This document shows, piece by piece, positions 41,790 to 54,403 of a stretch of 64,000 bases of DNA; the stretch's first letter is position 1, and every line of letters starts with the position of its first letter. The notes under the pieces were generated by a model. The model had not been told where the DNA came from. It worked only from the letters and a program-made list of their open reading frames with translations, and searched no databases. Source of the stretch: Pilaira anomala (taxonomy: Eukaryota; Mucoromycota; Mucoromycetes; Mucorales; Mucoraceae); contig JAIXMQ010000005.1 of assembly GCA_025716855.1 (NCBI GenBank), positions 682,001 through 746,000 of the forward strand. Reading direction: 5' to 3'. The position numbers and the translations under genes were made by a program.

Positions 41790-44080
41790 TTACAAGTCTT
41801 TACCAATTTTTAAACTAATGAAACCAGCAATACCAGCCATGACGGCCCCAATTCTTAAGATCAAACCAATACCATCAGGTGGGGTTTCATTTAATTCAGG
41901 TCTTTGTTCCAATAATTTGAAAATAAAACTACTGAGGAAAGTGACTAAAAACTGAGGCAAGACAATATACATGTTATGTATACCCAGTAATACACCAGCA
42001 GCCGGTGGTGGTGACGATGATGATGATGATAAATCATTTGAGTTTTCCGGTAGTAGTTGCTCTTCATCCTCGTTTCCTTCATTTTGATCTGTACTCCCAC
42101 TTCCTTCTCCTTGACCTATCCGCCTTGATTCTTTTACTCGTAACATTTCAATGGCTTCATCATCCGAATCATCTTGTGTAGTAGATTGTTGATACAAGTT
42201 AGGTTCTGTCCCTACGACACCGACGGAAAGATTAGAAGCCATCATTTGAGAATGATGTACAAATGAATGATCACGGGTTCTTTGAGAGATCGCTTCTTGA
42301 TGAGAGATGTATTCACCTAAAAGAGAAAAGGGAGCCCACATGGAGATAGCCCAACTGATACCACAGAGACCGATCACGACTGCAGCCGCCACCACATCCG
42401 ATACCAAAATAGTAGAGAGCATACAGATACAAAAGATGAAATGGCTCATGGTCCAGGCACGAGGTAAAGTTAAAAAGGGTACCTTGAGATAATTTAGAAA
42501 GGTGATCTTGTACTCTTGTTTTCCAAAACGTAAAGTAAAGGCATTGGATGTAGCGTCGTTTCGAGTATCAGAAGAAGATACGAATAAGGGTATGATGAAC
42601 GACGAGGCTAAAGAGACGAGTGAATAGACAAGGAAAGCAAAGGAACCTGCGCGTGTTGCTTGACCTACTTTATCAGCAACTGGACTCGACTCATCTAATT
42701 GAGTTTCGTTATAGATTTCAGCTACCCAAGTAGTTGAATAAAATAAAAATGGAAACCATCCGATCCATGCAAAGAATTGAACATTACAAATTTCTTGAAT
42801 TGGTTTAGGTAAATTCCAAATATTTCGAAAAATATCTGAAAATAAACGTAATGTAGAACCGCTTGACTTTGATCTAATATATGAAGACATTTATTAAAAT
42901 GAAAAAAAAACCCCCATTTATCTCTCTCTTTTCTTACCGTTCATATTCTTCTTCAAATGGCTTTTCTCGGACAGAATAACAAGTAATAAAATCACATAAT
43001 AAAAGTACAATAGTAGCAAAAACACAAAGTACCTTTAATTGAGTATCTCCAAAGAATGGAAATACTCTCACAAGATCTGCATACCCCATAAAATAACCTG
43101 CTACATTACCTAACCCAACCATCCTTCCTGCCCATGCTGTACCTTCTTCTTGTTGTGATGTTGGTAAAGAATCTACAATCAAAGCTCTACAAGATGCCTG
43201 AACTAAATTTTTTTTTTTTTTTTTTTTGACAGTTTTTTAAATATTTTTTTTTTTTTTACGTTGCAGGCATGTTTACACGCAACTTACCACAATTCACACT
43301 GAAATCCAAAATATAAATGGAACCAATTGCTATGATAATCGAAACTGTAGCAAATGTATCTCCAGATTCAGACCTTGTAAAAAAACTTGTGATTTCTCTT
43401 GTCCAACCAATGGCTAATAAACTAATGATCATAATCAAACTCCCTCCAACTAGAAATGGTCTACGTCTACCCCATTTTGATTTACAGCTGTCGGATAGAA
43501 CTCCAACCACAGGTTGCATGATAAGACCTAATGGACTTTTTGTATTACATAATTACTCTATTTTGAGCATACTCACGCCGCCTCTCCCTCCCCCCCCCTT
43601 TTTTTTTTTTTTTTTTTTTTAAAAAAAACGTGTTGATATCTTACCTGATAGAGGTCCTGCAATCCATACTAGTGACATGTATGATTTAGTTAGTCCGAGT
43701 GAAAGTAAATAGGGTGTGCCATATGCCATTTCCACTGTCCCTATCATAATGTATGTGAGTTTATCTATGTATACAATATCAACTGGGTCCTTTTTTTTTT
43801 TTTTTATTTTATTTTACAAGTGAATTGAAGTCTAGAAAAGATAAAAAAATTAAGTCAACTTTGAAAGGTTTTTTTTTTTAAGAAAAAAACTTTACCCAGC
43901 TAGACATAAAGTTAAAAATATGATTTTTAGGGTATTGTTAGCACCTCGAATATATGTTTTATGAAGATTAGTTGTATTTAACATGGGTTCAGTATCTTCA
44001 TCTCGGTTTAAATCGCTTGGAGGGTCGAATAAGTGAGGTTGGTCATATACATCTGGTAGTGGTTGGTTTCTATGAACCAT
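41790..44080 (-). CDS. Sucrose/alpha-glucoside proton symporter (MFS, GPH/SUT-type)
   Basis: Six minus-strand exons: 44080-43896, 43831-43818 (14 nt), 43740-43645, 43527-43288, 43202-42938 and 42873-41790, giving 627 residues. Conserved SUT signatures appear only after splicing: GLQFTWTVEMAYGTPYLL, then LGLTKSYMSLVWIAGPLSG, IMQPVVGVLSDSCKSKWGRR (loop 2-3 motif), RRPFLVGG, and CRALIVDSLPTSQQEEGTAW. The second half has FFAWIGWFPFLFYSTTWVAE and a long acidic cytoplasmic loop before the last helices. The family includes plant SUTs and S. pombe Sut1, which take up sucrose or maltose with protons across the plasma membrane. The exact sugar cannot be read. The ATG at 44080 is preferred over one 51 bp upstream because it directly precedes the charged cytoplasmic N-terminus. 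Confidence 0.9.
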
Positions 44081-45382
44081 TTTGAAATGTATATTATATT
44101 GTATGCAAAGAGGGAAAGTTTTTTTAGTCAATATTTTTTATTTTTTTTTAAATACAAGCACTTGTTCATGACGTAAGAATAAACATTTGTATATAATCAC
44201 ATTTTTTTTTTTTTTTTTTTACACACACAAAAATAAGGTATAACAGGTGTTACTCAAAGTCACTGGAATCTCTCTTAAAAGCCTTGGTACGACCTTTCAC
44301 TGATCAAATCACTGGTACGTTTTTAACAAGTTATATATACTGTAAAAAAAAAAAAAAATAAGGCTGGTTTCAGTAAAATTCTATAATAACTCTGTTTTAC
44401 CGAATTGATACAAAAATGTCTTAAATGTTCCGTGCGACATTTATTTACAAAATGAGAAAAATAAAGTTTTTCATAAATGTTTATTTTAAAAAAGATAATT
44501 ACCGAGTGTCAATTGGTTCCTTTTTTTTTTCGTTAAAACCTTTCATTAAGACGCGCTTAGAATGCATTTCAGTCAAAATCGATGTAAAATTCAGGAACAG
44601 CGCCTTTCAAACCCAATAAAACCAACATTTACCTTTTATTAATCAAAAGATCCCCCCTTTTTAAGCAAAAAGGTCAATTTGTTTATATATATAAAATCTG
44701 TAAACAGAAAAAGAAAAAGCTGACGTGATATTACGTATACTGTTGATGATCTATCCAATCGCTACTATCATAATTATATTGAGATTGAAGCGCTATACGA
44801 TCCTTAAATCCAATCATCAAGAGTTTTTTTACCCTTACTTTTATCCTGCGTGTGCTCCCAAAAAGATCTTAACTTTTCAGACTAAAAAAATATTTCTGAG
44901 AGTAAAAAAAAAAGTGATGTTTGAACTCCTTTCCGTTTTTTTTATGCTAATTCAAGCGTCTAAACTTACACTGCTTGTGATTTGGTAAATTATACTTTTT
45001 ATAGCTAGAGATACCTACCTTGAGATCTTATAGCGTCTTTTATATATATCTTGTCTGATAAAAAAAAAGTTCAAAAGATGGTTTGTACCCCAATAGATAG
45101 TAATAAGAACAAATTTGGTAAAATATGTTAAATGAAAGTTTTTTTTTAAGTGACGGTCAATCTGTGACGATCGAAGATCTTTTTTTTTCAGACTCTTTTT
45201 TGTGAACATGAAAAATGACTCAGAAAGATGTTTCACACAATCACGTGCGGTTAATCCAATGAGTTTGTTTGACATTTTTTTTAAAAAAAAAAAAAAAATT
45301 TAAGGGTTTATCATATAAATAGATAATAGTTTTTTTTTTTGAGTTTATTTTCTTTTTTTTATTTATTTATCTTTTTTTAAAA
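44081..45382. promoter_or_regulatory. Divergent intergenic region, transporter and PLP synthase
   Basis: 1.3 kb between divergent starts. A/T-rich; open frames here are short and featureless. A T8A16 block lies at 45275-45298 and pyrimidine-rich DNA precedes the PLP synthase start. No specific site is claimed. Confidence 0.45.
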
Positions 45383-46330
45383 ATGTCTACCAACTCTTTT
45401 GCTGTTCCTGCTAACCTCCACTCTAACAAGACCGAAGAAAATGGTTCTGATGGTCAATCTTATAGCATCAAGGCTGGTTTGGCTCAAATGTTAAAGGTTT
45501 GTAATTCATGATTTTTAAAAAAAAAAAAGTATTACAAAAACTTATATAAGATATGTCTATTTAGGGTGGTGTCATTATGGATGTCATTAACGCTGAACAA
45601 GCTAGAATTGCTGAAGAAGCTGGTGCTTGTGCTGTCATGGCCTTGGAACGTGTTCCTGCCGATATCCGTAAGAACGGTAAGTTGATCATAAATAATCGCG
45701 TTTTTTTTTTTCTCGAAACTTATATAAAAAAATAAAAGGTGGTGTTGCCCGTATGTCTGATCCTCAAATGATCAAGGAAATCATGGAAGCTGTCACTATT
45801 CCTGTCATGGCCAAGGTCCGTATTGGTCACTTTGTTGAAGCTCAAATTATTGAATCCATTGGTGTTGATTATATTGATGAATCTGAAGTTTTGACCCCTG
45901 CTGATGAATCTAACCATATTAACAAGCATAACTTCAAGATCCCTTATGTTTGTGGTGCCAAGAACCTTGGTGAAGCTCTTCGTCGTATTAATGAAGGTGC
46001 TGCCATGATCCGTACTAAGGGTGAGGCCGGTACTGGTAACGTTGTTGAAGCTGTTCGTCATATTCGTACCGTTACTGCTGAAATCCGTCGTGCTTCTGTC
46101 ATGACTGATGAAGAACTCTATGCTTATGCCAAGGATATTCAAGCTCCTTACAATTTACTCAAGGAAACTGCCAAGCTTGGTCGTCTTCCTGTTGTTAACT
46201 TTGCTGCTGGTGGTGTTGCTACCCCTGCTGATGCTGCCCTTATGATGGTAAGTTTTTTTTTTTTTTTGTTATTGTTGTGTGTCACTATCGTGTTTTTAAA
46301 GCTTATTTTTGTTTGTATAACCGAATTAAT

Positions 46331-46369
<39 letters not shown>

Positions 46370-46583
46370 ATAGCAATTGGGTTGTGATGGTGTCTTTGTT
46401 GGTTCTGGTATCTTCAAGTCTGGTGACCCATCTAAGCGTGCAAAGGCTATTGTTCAAGCCGTCACTCATTATAACGATGCCAAGGTCTTGGCTGAGGTCT
46501 CTGAGAACCTCGGTGAGGCTATGGTTGGTATTAACTTGGATGATTTACAAGAAAATGAAAAGTTCGCCAAGCGTGGATGGTAA
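45383..46583 (+). CDS. SNZ1: Pyridoxal 5'-phosphate synthase, PdxS/Snz-type lyase subunit
   Basis: Four exons (45383-45496, 45565-45676, 45739-46247, 46374-46583) give 314 residues. The TIM-barrel synthase motifs are complete: [20 protein letters not shown] with the catalytic Asp44, [15 protein letters not shown] with Lys101 (Schiff base to the pentose phosphate), [15 protein letters not shown] with Lys169, [17 protein letters not shown], and [12 protein letters not shown] for phosphate binding. PdxS joins ribose 5-phosphate, glyceraldehyde 3-phosphate and ammonia into vitamin B6. Ammonia comes from a PdxT/Sno glutaminase, which is not in this window. The codons are C-ending and T-ending (ATC, GTC, GGT), unlike AT-biased neighbours, suggesting high expression. 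Intron 3 holds a T-run of more than 30. Confidence 0.96.
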
Positions 46584-47889
46584 ACAACAACAACAACAAC
46601 AACAACAAAAAAAATATTCCTTTGTATTCCTTTATTACTTGTATAGATTTAAAAAAAATAAATAAATGACATTATTAACTTTATAAATAATTATAATCTG
46701 TAATCAAAACATGGGACCCAGTGCCTGTGCATTGATTGTTTATTTGAATTACCGCGCAATAAGCAATCGATCTTCTTTTTTCTTGTACTAATAAGTCAGT
46801 CTATCAATGGTAAGGGTTTTTGAGTACACACTAAGAAGGAGAAAGTTCCCACGGTAGTAGTGCGTACAAAGCAGTTTACACTTTTTATACACTTTATAAA
46901 GAGTCCTATTTTTTTAAAAAAAAAATACATCTTTTTTTTTTTAAAGCCTTTATATCCGAATGACCGTTTCAATGTGTAATAGTGTGTCTTTGATATTCAA
47001 GATGACAAATCGTAAATTTATTGGGCGATCCACTTCTGTATCACCTCACCTATACACACCCACCGAAAACATCATTGGCTTCGAGAAAATTACAGTCTTC
47101 TTTATAGAAAAAGGTGAATAGAAAACTTTTGGGAATTATAATAGGCGGCGCAACAGAAAGCTTTATCATGGGAAAGAATATGAAGCATAATATTCAGTGA
47201 GTGTTTTGAACACTTTTACTATATCATGAATGATGGTTGGTCGTCCCTGATGTTCCTGAAAAAAAGTGGGAAAACAATATATACCCAAGCTTACCAAGAA
47301 CACTAGTAGCTGTTGTAAAGAAGCAAGCAACATCCATTATTAGATGTTCCTGAAAAGCTTGGATGAAATCAATATAAAAGTAGTACGGGAATACTACATA
47401 TCGGAAGAAAGTAATAAATGCTGCTGTAAAAAACGCGTACAAAATTTCAATCCCCTCCTAAAGAGGCGAGGGTAAATAAAAGGGGATTTCTGAAATATTT
47501 TAAGTTTCTTTAAATAGGATCAGTCTTTCTTATCACAATGCGCATGGATTGTACACTTTTAACTTAAAAAAAAAAAAAACACGTGAGAATGTTACCCGAA
47601 TTGTAAAATAAGTAAGTTTTTATTATTATTATTTAAATATTGCATTAAGTGAAAAAAAAAAACTGAGTCTATTTTATCAAAAGCATTGTTGGAAAAGCAA
47701 AAAGTTATAAAAGACTATTGTTTCTTTTTTTTTTTATATTATTATTCTCTCTTGAAGTGACGCAATTTTTTTTTTTTTTTTTTAAATAAAATGTAACCCA
47801 CCCCGCAAAAAAAAAAGTTAAATTCCTTTTTTTTTCCCTTTTTTTTTTATTATTATTATTTCATTTTCGAAAAAAAGATTGAAATCAGC
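46584..47889. other. Intergenic
   Basis: 1.3 kb between PLP synthase and MDM34. No gene seen. The last 250 bp before 47890 is dominated by T-runs and ATT repeats and probably includes the MDM34 promoter. Confidence 0.5.
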
Positions 47890-49507
47890 ATGGCATTTCG
47901 GTTTAATTGGCCTGAATTCGATTCAGAGTTTTATAAAGAAGCACGGTCACAGTTAGAAGCAGCTTTAAATAAAGGAAATAAACCAAAGAATATAGTGGAT
48001 CATATATCAGTAAAAGAATTGAATATGGGAACTACAGTAAGGATGAAATATGTTTATGTATAAATAATAATAATAATTAACAACAATAATAATAATAAAA
48101 AAAAGGCACCCGACTTGGAAATATTAGAAATTGGAGAATTATCAACGGATAAATTTAGAGGAATATTTAAATTAACTTATTGTGGAGATGCTTATATTGT
48201 AATTCAAACAAAAGTACAGGCAAGTTAACAATATATATATAATCTATATAAACTACACGTGATAATCAAGTAAATAGGCCAACCCAATGCATGCAAAAGA
48301 ATCCGATTTACCCCGGCATACTCGACCGAGTGTATTAGCTGCAGATCAACCATTGATAGTACCCATGTTACTACGTATCAGTGATTTAAAATTAAGAGGC
48401 ATCGTAGTACTTGTAGTGAGTAAGACAAAAGGAATTACACTTGTATTTAAAAACGATCCACTCGAAAGTATCCTAGTGAGTTCAACATTTGATAGTGTAA
48501 CAAGTGTTCGTAGCTTCTTACAACGTGAAATTGAAAATCAATTAAGAAATCTATTTCAAGAAGATTTACCTGTCATGATCCATAATCTTTCACTAAGGCA
48601 TATACAATCTCAACAAGAAAAAGAATCAAAACAAAGACATGAAGAATGGATTCAATCACAACAATTAAGACGAATACAACAAGAACAACAACAACAAGAT
48701 CAAAAACAAAATTTGTTACCTATCGCAACCAGTCGATCGGTGTTTTCTGATCCAGGTTTACAGTTTAATACAAACAACAAATTTGATACATTTTCTATGC
48801 CTGATTTAACAAGAACTCCAACCCATATGTATCATGAAGATAGTCATCATCTATTATCATCATCATCATCATCACCACTACTACCACCACCACCACCACT
48901 TGTACAAAGTCCAACTTCATTTAGTAATTTTAGTGACCTTTATTTTATAAATACGCATGATCGATTTCCTTTATTTCCAGAAAATAATCATAATTGTTCT
49001 GTTCCTGTCACGGCTGCTAATCTATCTACATTAAATGCTCTTTATAGTAGTCGATTTGCTGCATTAAAATCTCCTCCTCCTTATTCAGAATTTGGGTCAC
49101 CACTACCAACAACAAAAGACGAAGCAGAAGAAGAAGAAGAAGAAGAAGAAGAAGTGAAATCAACAACAACAACAACGATACTTACAGGACACGAATTATA
49201 TCATGATCAAGAAGATGCACCATGGTATGTACGTGAAGGACCTGAATTACCTTCTACACTTGGTAATTACGAAAAGACGTTAACCATGATGGCCATGGAT
49301 GAAGATATTATATTAAACCCAAAAGAAAATGCGATTGCAGCTCAATTATCTCATTTAGCAAGTGCTCATCATACCATATCTCCTTTTGCACATACCATTC
49401 TTCATTCTACTTTTCGTTCCATACCTCATACTGTCAAAATTGACTCTAAACCAAAGCATAAAAAGACTAGAAAGAGAAGAATCATTCGCTGGAATACGAC
49501 AATTTAA
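47890..49507 (+). CDS. MDM34: ERMES complex subunit Mdm34
   Basis: Three exons (47890-48036, 48106-48219, 48278-49507) give 496 residues. The start [19 protein letters not shown] and the block LNMGT, then [40 protein letters not shown] are the Mdm34 SMP-domain hallmark, about residues 1-200. The rest is low-complexity: Gln-rich, poly-Ser/Pro and poly-Glu, with a basic C-terminus (KHKKTRKRR). Mdm34 is the outer-mitochondrial-membrane part of ERMES, which tethers ER and mitochondria and moves phospholipids. Intron 2 starts with GC instead of GT (CAG|GCAAGT), needed to join VQ to ANP. Its 3' end faces the phosphatase gene 392 bp away. Confidence 0.94.
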
Positions 49508-49643
49508 AACCCTCTTTTTATTTTTTATACCTTTTTTTTTTTTTTTTATATATATCTTTTTAAAAACGCATGTATATTTCCCTTTATATATTTATACTTT
49601 TTTTTTGTAATAAAAACTTCTTTTACTGAAAAAACTTGAAAGG

Positions 49644-49680
<37 letters not shown>

Positions 49681-49718
49681 ATTAAAAAAAAAAAATGCTA
49701 AACTATTAAAAAGAAAAA

Positions 49719-49801
49719 AAGTGTGTGAGTGTGTGTATGTGTAGGTGAGTGAGTGAGTGAGTGAGTGTGTGTGTGTGTGCGTGTGTGTGTGTGAGTGTGT
49801 G

Positions 49802-49861
<60 letters not shown>

Positions 49862-49877
49862 CGTGTGTGCGTGTGTA
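49719..49877 (+). repeat. GT-rich microsatellite
   Basis: About 160 bp of (GT)n broken by GA, GC and AT variants, lying 22 bp from the stop codon of the phosphatase gene. It is probably in that gene's 3' UTR as (CA)n. Confidence 0.92.
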
Positions 49878-49899
49878 TATATATATAAACGAAGTTCTA

Positions 49900-51134
49900 C
49901 TATAAAGAGGTATCCATTTCATCAACTGAATCCGTCGACTCAATTGATTTATCTAAACCATAACCAAGAAACCACCACCAAATAGCTTCATAACAAAAAA
50001 CAAATTGACGTAAAGTTTGAACCATACTCAAACGTTGTTCTCTAAAACGAGCAATTGTCTGTAACAAAATATCCGAGACAGCCTCAGTTTCCTTTTTCAT
50101 CGAGATACGATAGAGTACAGTATCAATGGCACAAAATGCACCTGAACGACCACATCCAGCCGAACAATGAACAATCATGGGTCCTGCTGAACGAAAGGAT
50201 GCTTGTGCCTTATCTGCCATTTGAATGATTTGAAGTGTACCAAGTGGGTTATCAGGTACACCGAAATCCATCCAACCCGTGTATTGTAAATGGGTTACCT
50301 TTCGTGTCGTACCTTCTTTTTCATTGACTAAACTTAATTCACGTACGATCACTACATCGTCTTCATTGATTGGATGATCATCTTGACTTATACTTTGTAC
50401 TGGATGAACAGATTGGTTGGTTAATGAAATCGTAATAGGTCCATACTTGATAGGTGTATTTAGAGTAGAAGGCCAGTAACGATGACATTTAATCTGTATA
50501 TATATATATATATAAAAAGTTAGGAAAAAAAAATGATACACACATAAATATATAAAAAACGAGGTGGTTTACCTTATTCATTTCTTCCTCTTTTGTCAAC
50601 ATGACTAAAACACGAGAATTTTGTTCCCATACCACTTGCCAAAAATCATTGAATGTAGCAGGCAAAGGACCTTGAGTAGAAATATATCTACGGAATTGAC
50701 TTGTATTTTCTTTATTTGCACAATTCGTCATGGTCTTGACTGATTCTGTACTCACTTGATCTGGTCTAGCATCAGAAACTGATTCTTGACTATCAATGTA
50801 TTGTACGTAACTAGCATTAATATAATCTGATACTTGATAATTACGAAGTTTAACTCGAGTGTATTCTATTCAATTGGATTAGTTTACTTGTTTTAAACAT
50901 TTTTATACATTACAAATGACTTTACCAAATGGCCAAATATTGGTATATCTATTTAATGCACCCATTTCAATACCAGCGACAATACTGAATGGAAATTCAG
51001 ATGGATTATCCGTATGTTTTGAATGAAAATGCATAATATTTTGTAATCTTCTTTGTTCCGTTCTTTCCAATTTCTATAGAGTTTTTTGTTAACTTTTTTT
51101 TTTTTCAATAGCAAAGTATAGAATGATAAGAGCG

Positions 51135-51165
<31 letters not shown>

Positions 51166-52520
51166 TCGTATGTCTCGGCAAGTGTTTGAGCACCATTTTC
51201 TCGAATCATGGAATGTAACCAATCTGGAGCTTTAAAGAGTTTTTTGTTTGAATCCATGTGACCACCCGCAACACATCGTGGCACTGAATTCACTTGAACG
51301 TGGTAATCCTTCTGAGGATCTACGTTACACTTGGATGGCAGTCGAATAGGAAATCTTTCACGAATGGGACCATGTGACAGTTCCATATTTTGACGGATAT
51401 TAGAAAAGAAGGGATTAAACGCTTGATTTTCAAACTGAGGCATAGGAGCTGTAAAGGGACCTAAAGTAGGCGTAGCCATAGGCAAATTGTTTAAACGTAA
51501 ATTAGGTCTTCTATTACCAATCGAAGTATTATTTAAACTAAGATTAAATCCTCCTGTTTCAATACTCGTAGGTGGTCCTAACCCAACTACGACTGAATTA
51601 GCTGCAGAAGAAGAGGCCATCATTAACCTTTGTTGTTGTTGAAATGAACTACTTGATAATGATGATTCACACAAGTCTTTATATCTTGGTACAAATGCTT
51701 CAAAACCACCTACAAAAAAAAAAAAAAATCTTTTTTTTTAGTATCTATTCTATATATACATATATCTTCTTTTTTTTTTTATATATGTTGTGTTACCTTT
51801 TAAATAATTTAACTGGCCCTTGAAACCTGCTCGGATCAGTTTCGCACCTAAATAAGAAGAAGCCGTATTTTCTTGTAAAATCTGTGATTGTTGATCATAA
51901 AATACAATACATTCCGCTGTAGACCAACGCTTTAATTTCTCACGAGCACTATCCAATACAATTGCTTCATATACCTTTTCCAAAGTAAAAGTAGGTCGTT
52001 TCAAGATTGTATTGGGTATAGATACATTAATAGCACCACGAATCTTTGAATGAGAGAATTGAACAAAAGAACGTACATCCAAAACAATCAATAGATTTTC
52101 TTTGTCTTTATATTTTGTCAAGATGTCCTTTAGTTCATCTGAATTAATAGGTTTTAAATGAGATGAGGCTGCTGTTGTTGTTGTTGTTGTTGTTGTATTA
52201 TTAATGGGTTGTCTACGATTCGCAAGAGGAGAACCCATGTTCAAAGAAAACCCTGTATTCTCTACAATAGGACTTGCTACGCCAGTAAGAACAGTAGGTT
52301 GTGCTGAATGACGAGCTTGGATGGCATTTAAAAAGTCTTGATGAAGACCAGGATTAATAGGAGCAGTATAATATGGTGTATTAGACACTGGTTCTTCTGT
52401 TGTATTATTGTTATTATTACTATTCGTATTATTAATAACAGAAGGCATATTTAATGGAGTAAAGTAAGCTTCACTTGCTCCATTCACTCGATGGGTAGGT
52501 GACTCAAAAGTCAAACTCAT
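49900..52520 (-). CDS. Protein tyrosine phosphatase with N-terminal rhodanese domain (Pyp/Ptp3 type)
   Basis: Five exons (52520-51797, 51709-51165, 51073-50926, 50865-50573, 50493-49900) give 767 residues. An N-terminal disordered part with an Asn run and a Thr run precedes a rhodanese-like domain ([20 protein letters not shown], then CIVFYDQQ). This domain lacks an obvious catalytic Cys and in this family docks MAP kinases. The C-terminal PTP domain has [28 protein letters not shown], the WPD-type loop reading WMDFGVPD, and the signature [10 protein letters not shown] with Cys and Arg. Fungal proteins of this design dephosphorylate stress-activated MAP kinases. Low-complexity repeats occur outside the domains. 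The Pro of the WPD loop is Met, while the acid Asp is kept. Confidence 0.93.
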
Positions 52521-52564
52521 TACAAATTAAGTAAATAAATAAAAAAATAAAAAAAAAAAGAAAG

Positions 52565-52598
<34 letters not shown>

Positions 52599-52647
52599 GG
52601 GGCTAGGCAAGAGAAGAAAAAAAGGGAAAAAAATCAAACGATGTGAC

Positions 52648-52684
<37 letters not shown>

Positions 52685-52930
52685 TGTAATATTGTTTGGT
52701 AGCTGAGCTTACAAACAATTGTGTATGTGTTACAATGTCGTCATTGACAACTTAATTTATACCAATTGCCATTTTTGTAAAAACCCTAAAAAATGATGTC
52801 ATGATAAAGGGTTAAGAAAGAAGAAATAGAACTTTTTTTTTTTGAACAAATAAAAAGGTTAAATTTTATTTAGATTTAAAAGACAAACAAGGGAATTGCT
52901 TAGAAATGATAAAGAAATGGATATTTTCTT
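52521..52930. other. Intergenic with A-runs and TA microsatellite
   Basis: 410 bp between the phosphatase start and the NmrA-like 3' end. It holds a (TA)n tract (52567-52596) and an A-run of about 33 (52650-52682). No gene seen. Confidence 0.6.
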
Positions 52931-54100
52931 TTACTTGAAGTGCTTGAATTGATCACGGTTAGTCTTGAAATATTGCTTCAAATTATGAGGTTGACGTTCC
53001 AAAACCTTATGGAGATCATCGGAGTGAATATCTTGTTGACCCTTGCAAGCCATACGCCAGAACTCCAACATGGTCTCAATGTTTTGTTCATTAAGGAACT
53101 TTCCAATAGGAATAGACCACCAACCATCACGACCTTGCTTGGGATCACCTTTCATATCAGGGCGCTCCTTGAATCTCTTGTCTTGCTTCATTTGTTCAAG
53201 ATACTTTTTAAAGTCTTGCTCAGAGATCTGCTTGAATTCAACTTGTTCACGACCTAAACCTTCACCGATTTCACGAGCCATTTGTTCACTGGTCATTGAG
53301 CGTTCCATGGTGAACTCATAAACATTCTTGTGATAGAAAGGATCAGCATCAGGTGTGTTACTACGTTGTTGCTCCTTAGCCTTCTTAGCTAAACGATAAC
53401 AAGCTTCAACTACATCAATCATGTTGACTGAACCCCACTTGGAATCCTTCTTGACAGGAAGGAAGAATTGGTTATCGTTCTCGAGTTGAGGAGCCATAAA
53501 GTAATAAAGTTGGTTAAAGATTTGATGACGAATGATACAATGCTTGTTACCACCGAAACATTCCTTGACCATCTTTTCAATTTGATGATACTCCTTGAGG
53601 TTACGGAACTCATTGGAATTAACATCTTCGGACTTTTGAATACGATCAACACCAACGCTATAAAAATAATAATGATAAATTTTCTTATTTTTTTTAATAA
53701 ACATTGTGATAATATAATTTACTTACATAGACATGAGGGCCAAATGCTCAATTTCTTGATGCTTAGCAACCTTCATCAAACATTCAGCTTCCTTAAGACG
53801 ATCAGAAGAGTTCTCGGGAATAAGAATCACATTACGAACATTCTTCAAAGCTTCACGAAGTTCCTTTTCTTCCTTGTAGTTGACCTTGCATAATTCAGCA
53901 CCCATTTCTTCAAGACGCTTCAATTCAAGACCATGCGTATCACGACAAAGAATACGGATCTTATGACCAGATTCAATATTCGATTCTTCACCACTCTTCA
54001 TAGCTTCCAAGAAACGATAAGCCAAAGCATAACCGAGAATGGAGTCAACGTTGGTAATAACACAGACGTTCTTAGAGGTAGATTGTTGTTGTTGAGACAT
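52931..54100 (-). CDS. NmrA-like / NAD(P)-binding Rossmann-fold protein
   Basis: Two exons (54100-53727, 53657-52931) give 366 residues. The fold order fits NmrA-like proteins: an N-terminal beta strand and nucleotide loop (VCVITNVDSILGYALAYRFL), IRILCRDTHGLELKRLEEMG, VRNVILIPENSSDRLKEAEC, ALMSIVGVDRI, and later WGSVNMIDVVEACYRLA, which matches the D-x-x-D/A region of this group. The glycine motif is degenerate: the usual TGATGxxG reads TNVDSILG. NmrA-type proteins sense or bind NAD(P) rather than catalyse, so the loss may affect cofactor binding. Codons are strongly C/G-ending (AAG, CTC, ATC), as in PLP synthase, suggesting high expression. Confidence 0.78.
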
Positions 54101-54368
54101 GATTTTTTTAAACTTGATAAACTTTTGATGTAAGAAGATTAAGATAAGGAAAAAAAAAAAATTGAATGCCTCATTACTGCCTTCTTTTATACTTTTTTTG
54201 TTTCATGTAATGTTTAAACATCTTGCTGGTTAATTTCTTGTTTATTTCCTCTTAGTGTGAGTGCAACAAGATAAAAATAATAAAGATATTTCCCAGGCAT
54301 CAAGTTTTTTTTTTTTTTGACGTGTTATGATGTGAGCTTATTAAAAATATAAACAAGAAGGCTGTGCA

Positions 54369-54403
<35 letters not shown>

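Noticed and set aside
45720..46142. Minus-strand frame opposite PLP synthase
   Set aside because: Asn/Thr-rich antisense shadow of a highly conserved gene.
49698..49943. His/Thr repeat frame
   Set aside because: Translation of the GT microsatellite; not a gene.
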